DNA from: Nocardioides luteus
Lineage (GTDB): Bacteria; Actinomycetota; Actinomycetes; Propionibacteriales; Nocardioidaceae
DNA length: 64,000 nt
Direction: 5' to 3'
Assembly: GCF_000960475.2 (NCBI RefSeq)
Contig: NZ_JZDQ02000001.1
Coordinates: 186,001-250,000 of the forward strand
The position numbers and the translations under genes were made by a program. This document shows positions 52,014 to 60,160 of the stretch, one piece after another. The notes below the pieces were generated by a model. That model made no database searches, was not told the origin of the DNA, and saw only the letters and a list, made by a program, of their open reading frames with translations. Positions within the stretch are counted from its first letter, which is position 1, and each line of letters begins with the position of its first letter.

Positions 52014-53044
52014 TGAGGCGCCCGCAGCTGGGCAGGTATGTGGCGATCGTGGTGGCGCTGGTCGCCGCCGTCGGTGCGGGTGCGGCGGCGATCCCGCTGA
52101 CCAGCACCTACTCGGTGACCGTCACCTTCGCCGACACCGCTGGCCTCTTCGTCGGCAACGACGTCGGGGTGCTCGGCGTGAAGATCGGCGAGGTCAGGCG
52201 GATCACCCCGGCAGGCGCGGGCGTCGAGGTCGACCTCGAGCTGGATCGGGACGTCACCGTGCCCGCCGACGCCCAGGCGTTGATCGTCTCCCGCTCGGTC
52301 GCCAACGACCGCTACGTCGAGCTCACCCCGCGCTACGACGGCGGGCCCGTGCTCGCCGACGGCGACCTGATCGCCAGCGAGCGCACCCGCACCCCGGCCG
52401 ACTTCGACGCCATCCTGGACGCGCTCGACCGGTTCAGCAACGGGCTCGCCGGCGGCGACGGCAGGAGCATCGACCGGTTCCTCCAGGCAGGCTCGACGAC
52501 CCTGGGGGCCAACGGCCAGCGGGCCGGCGCCGCACTGGCCGATCTCGCCGCCGCCCTGAGCGAGATCAACGGCCACACCGACACCGCCGTCACCGCCCTG
52601 CACGAGACCGACGAGCTGACCAGCGCGATGGTCGCCCACGACGCGCTGATCGAGCTCTTCATCGAGAACGTCGCCGCGACCTCCGACCTGCTCGCGGAGC
52701 AGCGCACGGAGTTCACCGCCACGCTGCGTACGACCCGGGAGGCGATCGACGCGCTGGCCAGGTTCACCCGGGCCAACGACAAGGACCTCCAGGCGGCGCT
52801 GGCGCAGGTCAACGGGGTGCTCGACCTGATCCTGGCGCACACCGACGACATCGAGGAGTTCGTCGAGGTGCTCCCGCTGGCCCTGCAGAACGTCGAACAG
52901 GCACGTGCGCCCGGGGGCGTGATGCTGCGCGTGCCGCTCACCGATGCGCTCAGCGAGGAGCTCGCCGGTCGCTGCCGCGAGGCGCTCTCGGACGTGTGCG
53001 ACGTCGTCGGAACGGACCCGCTGAGCGCGGGAGGACGGCCATGA
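52013..53044 (+). CDS. mceD: Mce-family protein MceD
   Basis: The 343-residue protein has anchor YVAIVVALVAAVGAGAAAIPL, MCE domain VTFADTAGLFVGNDVGVLGVKIGEVRRI, and IVSRSVANDRYVELTPRYDGG. A helical region follows, with two Cys near the end (GRCREALSDVCDVV). It fits the fourth position of the six-gene Mce set. Confidence 0.9.
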   Translation: MRRPQLGRYVAIVVALVAAVGAGAAAIPLTSTYSVTVTFADTAGLFVGNDVGVLGVKIGEVRRITPAGAGVEVDLELDRDVTVPADAQALIVSRSVANDRYVELTPRYDGGPVLADGDLIASERTRTPADFDAILDALDRFSNGLAGGDGRSIDRFLQAGSTTLGANGQRAGAALADLAAALSEINGHTDTAVTALHETDELTSAMVAHDALIELFIENVAATSDLLAEQRTEFTATLRTTREAIDALARFTRANDKDLQAALAQVNGVLDLILAHTDDIEEFVEVLPLALQNVEQARAPGGVMLRVPLTDALSEELAGRCREALSDVCDVVGTDPLSAGGRP

Positions 53045-54123
53045 GGGCGGCGATGAGGACGGCCAGGAGGGCGGTCCTGGGGGCCGCGGCTGCCGGCCTG
53101 CTGCTGACCGGGTGCGGCATCGACGCCCGTACGTTGCCGCTGCCCGGCACTCGCGCAGGCGACGACACGACCACGGTCGAGGCCGCCTTCGACGACGCCC
53201 TCAACCTCGGCGTCGGCTCGAAGGTGAGCGTCAACGGCGTCGATGCCGGCCGGGTCACCGCCCTGTCCACCGACGGCTACTCGGCGGTGGCCGAGATGAG
53301 CCTTCGCGACGGCGTACGCGTCACCGACCGCTCCGCGGCGAGGCTGCGCTACGACACCCCGCTCGGCGAGGTCTACGTCGAGGTGACGACGCCCGAGGGC
53401 GGCCGGACGATCCCCGCGGGAGGACGGCTCGACCCGGCCCGGTCGACGACGGCACCGACCGTCGAGGACGCCCTCGCCTCGGCCTCCCTGCTCATCAACG
53501 GCGGAGGGATCGGCGACCTCGGCCGGATCGTCGACGAGCTCAACCGGGCCGTCGGCGACGGCACCGACCTGTCCCAGGTGCTCGACCGGAGCGCCACCTT
53601 CCTCACCCAGGCCAACCGCACCACCGCCGAGATCGACCGCGCCCTCACCTCGCTCGACGCCGTCTCCACCACACTGGCCGAGGAGAAGGAGACCATCGCC
53701 GAGGCGCTGGCTGCGATCGGCCCGGCGGCCCGCACCGTTCGGCAGCAGACGAAGCAGATCATCGCCCTGCTCAACCGGCTGGTGAGGCTCTCCCGCGACG
53801 CCAACGGGGTGCTCGACCGGATGGACGACGACACCGTCGCCGTGGTCCGCGACGCCGGCGCGATCCTCGCCCAGGTCCGTCGGATCAGTGGCGAGCTCGG
53901 TCCGGGCCTGGACACCTTCAGCACGGCGATCAACGAGCTGCTCGAGATCGTCCCCGCCGACCACCTGCCGATCCAGCTCCGTGTCGACATCGCCGACTCC
54001 GTCGCGCAGGACCCGCTCAACCCGCTGCCCCCGCTCCTGGAACCGCCGGTCCTGCCACAGCCACCCCGGTGGGACCTCGGCGACCTCCTCGGCGGCGGCA
54101 ACCTGCTCGGAGGGGAGGGCTGA
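53041..54123 (+). CDS. mceE: Mce-family lipoprotein MceE
   Basis: The 360-residue protein has a lipoprotein signal: basic start (MRAAMRTARRAV), hydrophobic core and lipobox LLTGC with acylated Cys25. The MCE domain follows (EAAFDDALNLGVGSKVSVNGVDAGRVTAL). MceE is the lipoprotein member (LprK/LprN type) in mycobacterial operons. The C-terminus is Pro-rich (PLNPLPPLLEPPVLPQPPRW), then Gly-rich. Confidence 0.92.
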   Translation: MRAAMRTARRAVLGAAAAGLLLTGCGIDARTLPLPGTRAGDDTTTVEAAFDDALNLGVGSKVSVNGVDAGRVTALSTDGYSAVAEMSLRDGVRVTDRSAARLRYDTPLGEVYVEVTTPEGGRTIPAGGRLDPARSTTAPTVEDALASASLLINGGGIGDLGRIVDELNRAVGDGTDLSQVLDRSATFLTQANRTTAEIDRALTSLDAVSTTLAEEKETIAEALAAIGPAARTVRQQTKQIIALLNRLVRLSRDANGVLDRMDDDTVAVVRDAGAILAQVRRISGELGPGLDTFSTAINELLEIVPADHLPIQLRVDIADSVAQDPLNPLPPLLEPPVLPQPPRWDLGDLLGGGNLLGGEG

Positions 54124-55217
54124 TGGCGCTGCGCGAGACGGACCGGCGCCTCTTCGTCGGCTTCGGGGCGGCCGTGGTCGTGTTCGTCGCGGTGACGGCG
54201 TACCTGGTCCTGGTCACGCTCCGGATCCCGCTCCTGTCCCGGCCGGCCACGGTCACCGTCGACCTGGAACGCACCGGCGGCCTCTACGAGGGCTCGTCGG
54301 TGACCTACCGCGGCGCCAAGGCCGGGGTCGTGGAGACGATCGAGCTGACGACGGATGGCAAGGCGCAGGCCCGGATCAGGCTGGAGCCCGACGTCCGGAT
54401 CCCGCAGGACTCCCCGGCCGAGGTGCGCAGCCTCTCGCCGGTGGGGGAGCAGTACCTCGACTTCCAGCCGACCACCGCCTCCGGTCCCTACCTCCACGAC
54501 GGCAGCCGGGTCCGGGCCGAGGCGGTCGACCTGCCCACCACCCTGGCCAGCACCGTGGTCAGCCTCGAGAGGCTGATGGACCAGGTCGACCCCGAACAGC
54601 TGCACGCCGTGATCGCCGGCCTGCGCACGACCTTCGCCGGCCGCGAGGACGAGCTCGCCGACCTGGTCGAGGGCAGCCAGGTCCTGCTGCTCACCCTCGA
54701 CGAGGAGTGGCCCACCATCTCGCGGGTGCTGGTCAACTCCGAGTCCCTGCTGCGCATCGGCGATCGACACGCCTCCGACGTACGCGCCTCCGCGCACGAC
54801 CTCGCCCTGCTCACCGCCGAGCTGGAGAAGGCCGACCCCGAGCTGCGCCGTGCCTTCGACCGCGGCCCCGAGCAGTTCGCCGACCTCGTCCGTCTGGTCG
54901 GCGTCCTGGACCGTACGCTGCCGCCGACCGTGGACCGCACCACCGCCCTCACCGACATCCTTGTCGTGCGCGACCCGCACCTGCGTGAGCTGCTGGGCGA
55001 GTATCCCGACGCCATCCGCTCGCTGGCTGATGCGATGTACGACGGCGCGATCCACGGCGGCCTCGTCCTGCAGAACGACTACCAGTGCGACTACGGCGGC
55101 CCCCAGCACCCGGCCACCGACACCACTCCCAGGCCGCTCTACGAGGACGGCCACTGCTCTGCGCCGCCCGACCGGGTCGTGCGCGGAGCGGACAACGCGC
55201 CCGGCTCGACCGGATAG
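54123..55217 (+). CDS. mceF: Mce-family protein MceF
   Basis: The 364-residue protein has anchor LFVGFGAAVVVFVAVTAYLVLV, MCE domain VDLERTGGLYEGSSVTYRGAKAGVVETIEL and SLSPVGEQYLDFQP. A long helical region ends with Cys-containing NDYQCDYGGPQHPATD and DGHCSAPPDRV. It is the last gene of the operon. No Mce-associated (Mas) gene follows and no MceG ATPase is in the window. Confidence 0.9.
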   Translation: MALRETDRRLFVGFGAAVVVFVAVTAYLVLVTLRIPLLSRPATVTVDLERTGGLYEGSSVTYRGAKAGVVETIELTTDGKAQARIRLEPDVRIPQDSPAEVRSLSPVGEQYLDFQPTTASGPYLHDGSRVRAEAVDLPTTLASTVVSLERLMDQVDPEQLHAVIAGLRTTFAGREDELADLVEGSQVLLLTLDEEWPTISRVLVNSESLLRIGDRHASDVRASAHDLALLTAELEKADPELRRAFDRGPEQFADLVRLVGVLDRTLPPTVDRTTALTDILVVRDPHLRELLGEYPDAIRSLADAMYDGAIHGGLVLQNDYQCDYGGPQHPATDTTPRPLYEDGHCSAPPDRVVRGADNAPGSTG

Positions 55218-55225
55218 GCAGACCC

Positions 55226-55864
55226 TCAGGCGTCCTTGAACGCGCGGTGGAGCGCCTTGCCCATGAAGGTGCCGAGGTCGTCCGGACCCCAGTCGTTGCT
55301 CGAGTCGAGGAGCGACCGCACCGCCGACTCGCACGAGGACAGGAAGAGGTCGATCAGGACCGGGAGCTTGCGCTCCAGGTCGGAGGTCTGCCACCAGCGC
55401 TCCATGGCGGGCCTGATCCACTCGGTCGCGCGGGCCTGGACCAGTGCCTTCGCGTCACGGAAGCGCTCGGCGATGGCCGGGTCCGGCTCGCCGGAGAAGA
55501 CCAGGCGCCAGGTCTCGGGTGCGCCAGCGGCGGCGTTGAGGAGGGCCCGGAAGCCGTCCACGAACGCCTGTTCCGGATCGTCGGGGTTGGCGGAGCCGTG
55601 CAACGCGGCGAGGATCGCCTCGAGGAGCTCGCCCGACTCCCGGTCGAGCAGCGCGTCGACCAGCTCGACCCGGTCCGCGAAGCAGGCGTAGACGACGGGC
55701 CGGGTCACGCCCATGGCCGCGGCGACCGAGCCGATCGTCACGGCACCGATGCCGTCGGCGACGGCGATCGCACGGGCCGCGTCGAGGACGAGGGGACGCC
55801 GGCGCTCCGGACCCAGATGAGGTGCGCGGGCGCGCTGCGCTTGACCGGTGGTGGGCGGAGGCAT
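55226..55864 (-). CDS. TetR-family regulator at the right edge of the mce operon
   Basis: The 212-residue TetR protein has HTH VTIGSVAAAMGVTRPVVYACFADRVELVDALLD. The recognition helix GVTRPVVY is shared with the regulator at 46582. It is convergent with mceF and divergent from the acyl-CoA dehydrogenase-like gene, with an 11-base inverted repeat in between. It probably controls its own gene and the divergent pair, and may cross-regulate the mce operon. Confidence 0.85.
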   Translation of the reverse strand: MPPPTTGQAQRARAPHLGPERRRPLVLDAARAIAVADGIGAVTIGSVAAAMGVTRPVVYACFADRVELVDALLDRESGELLEAILAALHGSANPDDPEQAFVDGFRALLNAAAGAPETWRLVFSGEPDPAIAERFRDAKALVQARATEWIRPAMERWWQTSDLERKLPVLIDLFLSSCESAVRSLLDSSNDWGPDDLGTFMGKALHRAFKDA

Positions 55865-55896
55865 GAGCCGATCCTAGGTGACGAGGGAAGTTCCTG

Positions 55897-55925
55897 CACA
55901 CGTGTAGCAAATTCCTACACGTGTG
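55897..55925. promoter_or_regulatory. Operator for the right-hand TetR and the acyl-CoA dehydrogenase gene
   Basis: CACACGTGTAG (55897-55907) and CTACACGTGTG (55915-55925) are perfect 11-base inverted repeats around a 7-base spacer, and each contains an ACACGTGT palindrome. TATTAA (55926-55931) directly follows and could be the -10 of the plus-strand gene. The CTACAC/GTGTAG arms recur at 47276-47289. Confidence 0.7.
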
Positions 55926-55965
55926 TATTAATGTGACGGGAGTCCCCTCACCCCGGAGCGTCCAC

Positions 55966-57837
55966 ATGCCGCTGTTCAACCCGCACAAGCCCGACTTCGA
56001 CGAGTTCGACGACGAGACCCGCCGGATCTTCGCGGCGACGATCGAGTTCTTCGAGGGCAAGGGCAAGGAGTGGCTGCTCCAGCAGGATCGTGACCGCGTC
56101 TGGTACGACGAGTTCCTCGCCTTCCAGAAGCGGGAGATGGTCTTCGCGACGCTGCTGACCCCGGCGGCCCAGGCCGACGGCGACCCGAACAAGCGCTGGG
56201 ACGAGGCCCGCATCGCCACGTACAGCCAGATCCTCGGCTTCTACGGGATGTCCTACTGGTACGTCTGGCAGGTCACGATCCTCGGCCTCGGCCCGATCTG
56301 GCAGTCCGGCAACGAGTCGGTGAAGCGCCGGGCCGCGCGGCTCCTCGACGAGGGCGCGATCTTCGCCTTCGGCCTCTCGGAGCGCGAGCACGGCGCGGAC
56401 GTCTACACCTCCGACATGGTCCTGACCCCCGACGGCAACGGCGGCTACCTGGCCAACGGCGGCAAGTACTACATCGGCAACGGCAACAAGGCCGGCATGG
56501 TGTCGGTCTTCGGTCGCGTCGAGGGGCTCCCGACCGGGCCCAAGACCCAGGACGGCTACGTCTTCTTCGTCGTCGACAGCCAGCACGAGGCGTACAAGCT
56601 CCGCAAGAACGTCGTGAACTCGCAGATGTACGTCGCGGCCTTCGACCTCGAGGACTACCCGATCCGCGAGGAGGACGTCATCCATGTCGGCTCCGAGGCG
56701 TTCGACGCGGCCATCAACACGGTCAACGTCGGCAAGTTCAACATCGGCTTCGGGTCGCTCGGAGCGGTGCAGCATGTCTGGCACGAGGGCATCACCCATG
56801 CCGACAGCCGCGTTCTCTTCGACACCAAGGTCACCGACTTCCCGCAGGTCCGGGCGCTGTTCCTCGAGAGCTGGGTCCGGCTCGCCGCGATGGAGCTGTT
56901 CGGCGAGCGCGCCATCGACTACATGCGCTCCGGCAGCGCCGACGACCGCCGCTACCTGCTCTTCGACGCGATCGAGAAGATGAGCGTGAGCCGCCAGGGC
57001 GCGAAGGTCTACGACCTGATCGCCGACTGCATCGCGGCCCGGGGTTTCGAGAACGACATGTACTACCCGGTCGGCGCGGTGGCCATGATGGGTCTGCCTC
57101 GGCTCGAGGGCACGGTCCACGTGAACATGGCTCTGGCACTGAAGTTCCTGCAGAGCTATCTCTTCAGCCCGACCGATCCGAGCCTGGCCCTGCTCGCGGC
57201 CCGGAGGCCGGGTGCGCCGAGCCGGGTGCCCGACGCCGCCTTCGCGCCGGCGTTCAAGGCCTCGCGCGCGGTCATCCGTGCCGCGGGGCGGCTGGTCGGG
57301 TCGAGACTCCCGTCCGTCGAGGCGCCCGCCCTGCCGCCGCGCCGGCGGGACCCGGTGGACGACACCTTCCTCTTCCGCCAGGGGCCGGCCCAGGGGCTCG
57401 GCACGGTGGCCTTCCACGACTGGCGCGCGGTCTACGCCGGGTGGGCCCACCTGCCGAACGTGCAGCTCCTGCTCGAGCAGGTCGACGCCTTCCAGGCGCT
57501 GCTCGGCGCCACGCCACTGTCCAAGACGCAGATGCGCGACCTGGACCTGCTCCTGGTCGTCGGCGACATCTTCACCACGGTCGCCTACGGCGACCTCATC
57601 CTGCAGCAGGCCACGATCTGGGGCGTCGACGACGACCTGGTCGAGAGCATCTTCGAGGTCATGGTCGGGGACGTCTCCGCCCATGCCCTGACCCTGACGC
57701 GCAAGCCGTCCCTTACTGCGGCGCAGGCCAGGGCCGCCGATGCGATCCAGCGCCGTCCCGCCTTCGACGCCGAGCGCACCGCCCGGGTGTGGGCGGAGGC
57801 GCGCGCCACCGCCGGCACCTACGCGATGAACCCGTGA
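55966..57837 (+). CDS. Acyl-CoA dehydrogenase/oxidase-like flavoprotein
   Basis: The 623-residue protein has acyl-CoA dehydrogenase features: an N-terminal helical domain, FGLSEREHGADVYTSDMVLTP (the flavin/substrate block of the middle domain), GGKYYIGNGNKAGMVSVFGRV, and a long C-terminal region with RGFENDMYYPVGAVAMMGLPRLEGTVHVNMAL. It is larger than standard members (~380-400), nearer acyl-CoA oxidases in size. It probably oxidises an acyl-CoA brought in by the adjacent mce system. Start ATG 55966 follows GGAG. The next gene begins 22 bases after its stop. Confidence 0.8.
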   Translation: MPLFNPHKPDFDEFDDETRRIFAATIEFFEGKGKEWLLQQDRDRVWYDEFLAFQKREMVFATLLTPAAQADGDPNKRWDEARIATYSQILGFYGMSYWYVWQVTILGLGPIWQSGNESVKRRAARLLDEGAIFAFGLSEREHGADVYTSDMVLTPDGNGGYLANGGKYYIGNGNKAGMVSVFGRVEGLPTGPKTQDGYVFFVVDSQHEAYKLRKNVVNSQMYVAAFDLEDYPIREEDVIHVGSEAFDAAINTVNVGKFNIGFGSLGAVQHVWHEGITHADSRVLFDTKVTDFPQVRALFLESWVRLAAMELFGERAIDYMRSGSADDRRYLLFDAIEKMSVSRQGAKVYDLIADCIAARGFENDMYYPVGAVAMMGLPRLEGTVHVNMALALKFLQSYLFSPTDPSLALLAARRPGAPSRVPDAAFAPAFKASRAVIRAAGRLVGSRLPSVEAPALPPRRRDPVDDTFLFRQGPAQGLGTVAFHDWRAVYAGWAHLPNVQLLLEQVDAFQALLGATPLSKTQMRDLDLLLVVGDIFTTVAYGDLILQQATIWGVDDDLVESIFEVMVGDVSAHALTLTRKPSLTAAQARAADAIQRRPAFDAERTARVWAEARATAGTYAMNP

Positions 57838-57859
57838 ACCGACCGACAAGGAGCAATCG

Positions 57860-58915
57860 ATGAGGAAGACGCGCGAGATCACGCCGCACGAGGACTACGG
57901 GTTCTTCGGCCCGGACTCCGTGACCCAGAAGGTCTGGGGCCATCCCGCGGTCCCGCTGATGGGCATCGTACGAGCGGTGACGATCGAGGAGCTCGATCCT
58001 CACCTCCTCGCCGCCGTGCACAACACCGGTGCGAACTACGACCGGCTCGACACGCGCTACGCCAGGACGGTCCAGTACTTCGCCGCGGTGGCATTCGCGG
58101 ACAGCCGGACCGTCGCGAAGATGGCCGACGTGCTGGTCAAGATCCACTCCAAGGCGATCGGCATCGAGCCGGTCAGCGGCAATCGGTACGACGCCAACGA
58201 CCCCGACTCCCAGCTCTGGATCCTGGTCACGGGCTGGCACTCGGTCCTCACCGCCTACGAGACGTTCGGACCCGGCAGGCTCTCGGACGACGAGGTCGAG
58301 CAGTTCTGGGCCGAGTGTGCGATCGCCGCGGAGTTCCAGACCTGCGACCCCCGCGCGGTTCCGCGCACCCGCGAGGCGGTGCGCGCGTACTTCGAGGAGT
58401 GGCGGCCCCGGCTCGCGGCGAGCGAGGCCACCCAGCAGATGATGCACCACCTGCTCAACGGCACCAACGCGATCCTTCCCCGCACGGGCCTGCTGGGCCT
58501 GACCCGGCCGATCGCGAACGCGTTGATCTGCAGGGCGACGATCGCGACCCTGCCGCGGCACATGCGTCGGCTCGCCGACATCCGGCAGTCACGGGTGACG
58601 GACGTCGTGGTGATCGCGATCATGAGGGCGATGCTGGCGCCCGCCCACCGGAGCCGCGCGCTGCAGCGGTGGATCCTCCGCATCCTCGCGCCGAAGGCCC
58701 TGCCGATCATGGAGCCCGTCTGGCGGGGCATCCCGCCCGTGCATCCGGTCGTGCTCACGCCTGCCGAGGCCCGGGAACGCTACGGGTACGTCAAGCCGGC
58801 CCAGGCGCATCTCGATCTCCGTGCGCGTCAGCGGGCCCGTGTCTTCGACGACCATCAGGCCCCCAGCGACGAGGGCCTGATCGAGTCCCAGCCCATCCTC
58901 GGAACGCTCGGCTGA
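57860..58915 (+). CDS. MpaB-family (DUF2236) oxygenase-like protein
   Basis: The 351-residue protein has the DUF2236 pattern: FFGPDSVTQKVWGHPAVPLMGIVRAVTIEEL, many conserved His, Arg and Asp residues (AVHNTGANYDRLDTRYARTV, VTGWHSVLTAYETFGPG), and a helical C-terminus. Characterised relatives are the latex-clearing protein Lcp and fungal MpaB, heme-dependent cleaving oxygenases; some members bind heme through a His. AAGGAG precedes the start. Co-transcription with an acyl-CoA oxidase-like gene and the mce operon suggests oxidative attack on an imported lipid. The substrate is unknown. Confidence 0.8.
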   Translation: MRKTREITPHEDYGFFGPDSVTQKVWGHPAVPLMGIVRAVTIEELDPHLLAAVHNTGANYDRLDTRYARTVQYFAAVAFADSRTVAKMADVLVKIHSKAIGIEPVSGNRYDANDPDSQLWILVTGWHSVLTAYETFGPGRLSDDEVEQFWAECAIAAEFQTCDPRAVPRTREAVRAYFEEWRPRLAASEATQQMMHHLLNGTNAILPRTGLLGLTRPIANALICRATIATLPRHMRRLADIRQSRVTDVVVIAIMRAMLAPAHRSRALQRWILRILAPKALPIMEPVWRGIPPVHPVVLTPAEARERYGYVKPAQAHLDLRARQRARVFDDHQAPSDEGLIESQPILGTLG

Positions 58916-58942
58916 AGGCCTGCCGCGGTCGGTCTTGCTGGC

Positions 58943-58981
58943 GGCTCCCGGTCGGTCACCACGGGTGATCGACCGGGAGCC
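58943..58981. terminator. Bidirectional hairpin between DUF2236 and ltp3 genes
   Basis: Positions 58943-58960 and 58964-58981 form an 18-base stem with one mismatch (arms GGCTCCCGGTC/GACCGGGAGCC) around a 3-base loop. It lies between convergent genes. Confidence 0.75.
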
Positions 58982-58996
58982 CGGCGTTCGCCGAGG

Positions 58997-60160
58997 CTAG
59001 TTGGCCGGCTGCTCCGACCCCACGACCCACATCGAGAAGAACTGCGACCCGCCGCCGTAGGCGTGCCCGAGTGCGCGGCGGGCGCCGTCCACCTGGTGCT
59101 CGCCGGCCCGGCCCCTGACCTGCAGGGCGGCCTCGGCGAAGCGCAGCATGCCGGAGGCGCCGATCGGGTTGGAGGAGAGTACGCCGCCGCTCATGTTGAC
59201 CGGCAGGCTGCCGCCGATGGCGGTCTCTCCGGCCTCGGTGAGCTTCCAGCCCTCGCCCTCGGCGGCGAAGCCGAGGTTCTCGAGCCACATCGGCTCGAAC
59301 CAGGCGAACGGCACATAGATCTCGGCACAGTCGATCTCCCGGGCCGGGTCGGTGATCCCGGTCGCCTTCCACAGCGCCGCCGCGGCCTCACGGCCGGCCT
59401 GCGGGTTGACCTGGTCGCGCTCGGCGGCCGAGGTGGGCTCCGAGCGCATCGCGGTGCCGTGGATCCAGGCGGGTGCCTCGTACGTCTTGGCGACGTCCTC
59501 GGCGGCGATCACCATCGCACAGGCGCCGTCGGAGGAGGGGCAGGTCTCGTCGTAGTGGATGGGGTCCCACAGCATCTGCGAGGCGAGCACCGACTCGACC
59601 GTGGTGCCCTCGTTGTGCAGGTGCGCGTAGGGGTTCTTGAGGGCGTTGTTCCGGTCCTTGGCCGCGACGATCGCGCCGATGTGCGAGGGCGCGCTCGCGC
59701 GGCGGATGTAGGAGCGTACGTGCGGGGCGAAGTAGCCGCCCGCGCCGGCGTGGACCGGCATCACGAACGGGATCGGCACCGACAGTGCCCACATCGCGTT
59801 GGACTCCGACTGCTTCTCGAAGGCGACGGTGAGCACCTTCTTGTGCACCCCGGCCTGCACCAGCGAAGACGCCACGATGGCGGTCGAGCCGCCGACGGAG
59901 CCGGCGGTGTGCACCCGCAGCAGCGGCTTGCCCGCCGCGCCGAGTGCTTCGGCGAGGTAGAGCTCGGGCATCATCACGCCCTCGAACAGGTCCGGCGCCT
60001 TGCCGATGACGATGGCGTCGACCTCGTCGAGGGTCAGCCCGGCGTCCTCGAGGGCCCGGTCCATCGCCTCCCGGCACAGCCCGGCCATCGAGACGTCCTC
60101 GCGCTTGGCGCGGTGGTGGGTCTGGCCGATCCCGATCACGGCGGCTGGGATCTTCCCCAT
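58997..60160 (-). CDS. ltp3: Thiolase-like lipid-transfer protein Ltp3 (Rv3523-like)
   Basis: The 387-residue thiolase-fold protein has AAVIGIGQTHHRAKRED, LLRVHTAGSVGGSTAIVASSLVQAG in the nucleophile region (Ser rather than the usual Cys), and YVPFAWFEPMWLENLGF and NMSGGVLSSNPIGASGMLRFAEA at the C-terminus. The pair Ltp3-Ltp4 with a DUF35 protein is conserved in mycobacterial KstR regulons. By analogy with Ltp2-ChsH2 it may be an aldolase or thiolase complex for side chains. ATG 60160 overlaps the ltp4 stop (TGATG); an in-frame start at 60184 would overlap further. Confidence 0.85.
   Translation of the reverse strand: MGKIPAAVIGIGQTHHRAKREDVSMAGLCREAMDRALEDAGLTLDEVDAIVIGKAPDLFEGVMMPELYLAEALGAAGKPLLRVHTAGSVGGSTAIVASSLVQAGVHKKVLTVAFEKQSESNAMWALSVPIPFVMPVHAGAGGYFAPHVRSYIRRASAPSHIGAIVAAKDRNNALKNPYAHLHNEGTTVESVLASQMLWDPIHYDETCPSSDGACAMVIAAEDVAKTYEAPAWIHGTAMRSEPTSAAERDQVNPQAGREAAAALWKATGITDPAREIDCAEIYVPFAWFEPMWLENLGFAAEGEGWKLTEAGETAIGGSLPVNMSGGVLSSNPIGASGMLRFAEAALQVRGRAGEHQVDGARRALGHAYGGGSQFFSMWVVGSEQPAN

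Noticed and set aside
47326..55217. Naming the transporter Mce4 (cholesterol importer)
   Set aside because: No KstR operator, no adjacent Mas genes and a dedicated TetR operator; the Mce type cannot be fixed from sequence features seen here.
55948..57882. 644-residue antisense frame over the acyl-CoA dehydrogenase-like gene
   Set aside because: Shadow frame; the plus strand has family motifs and a proper ribosome-binding site.
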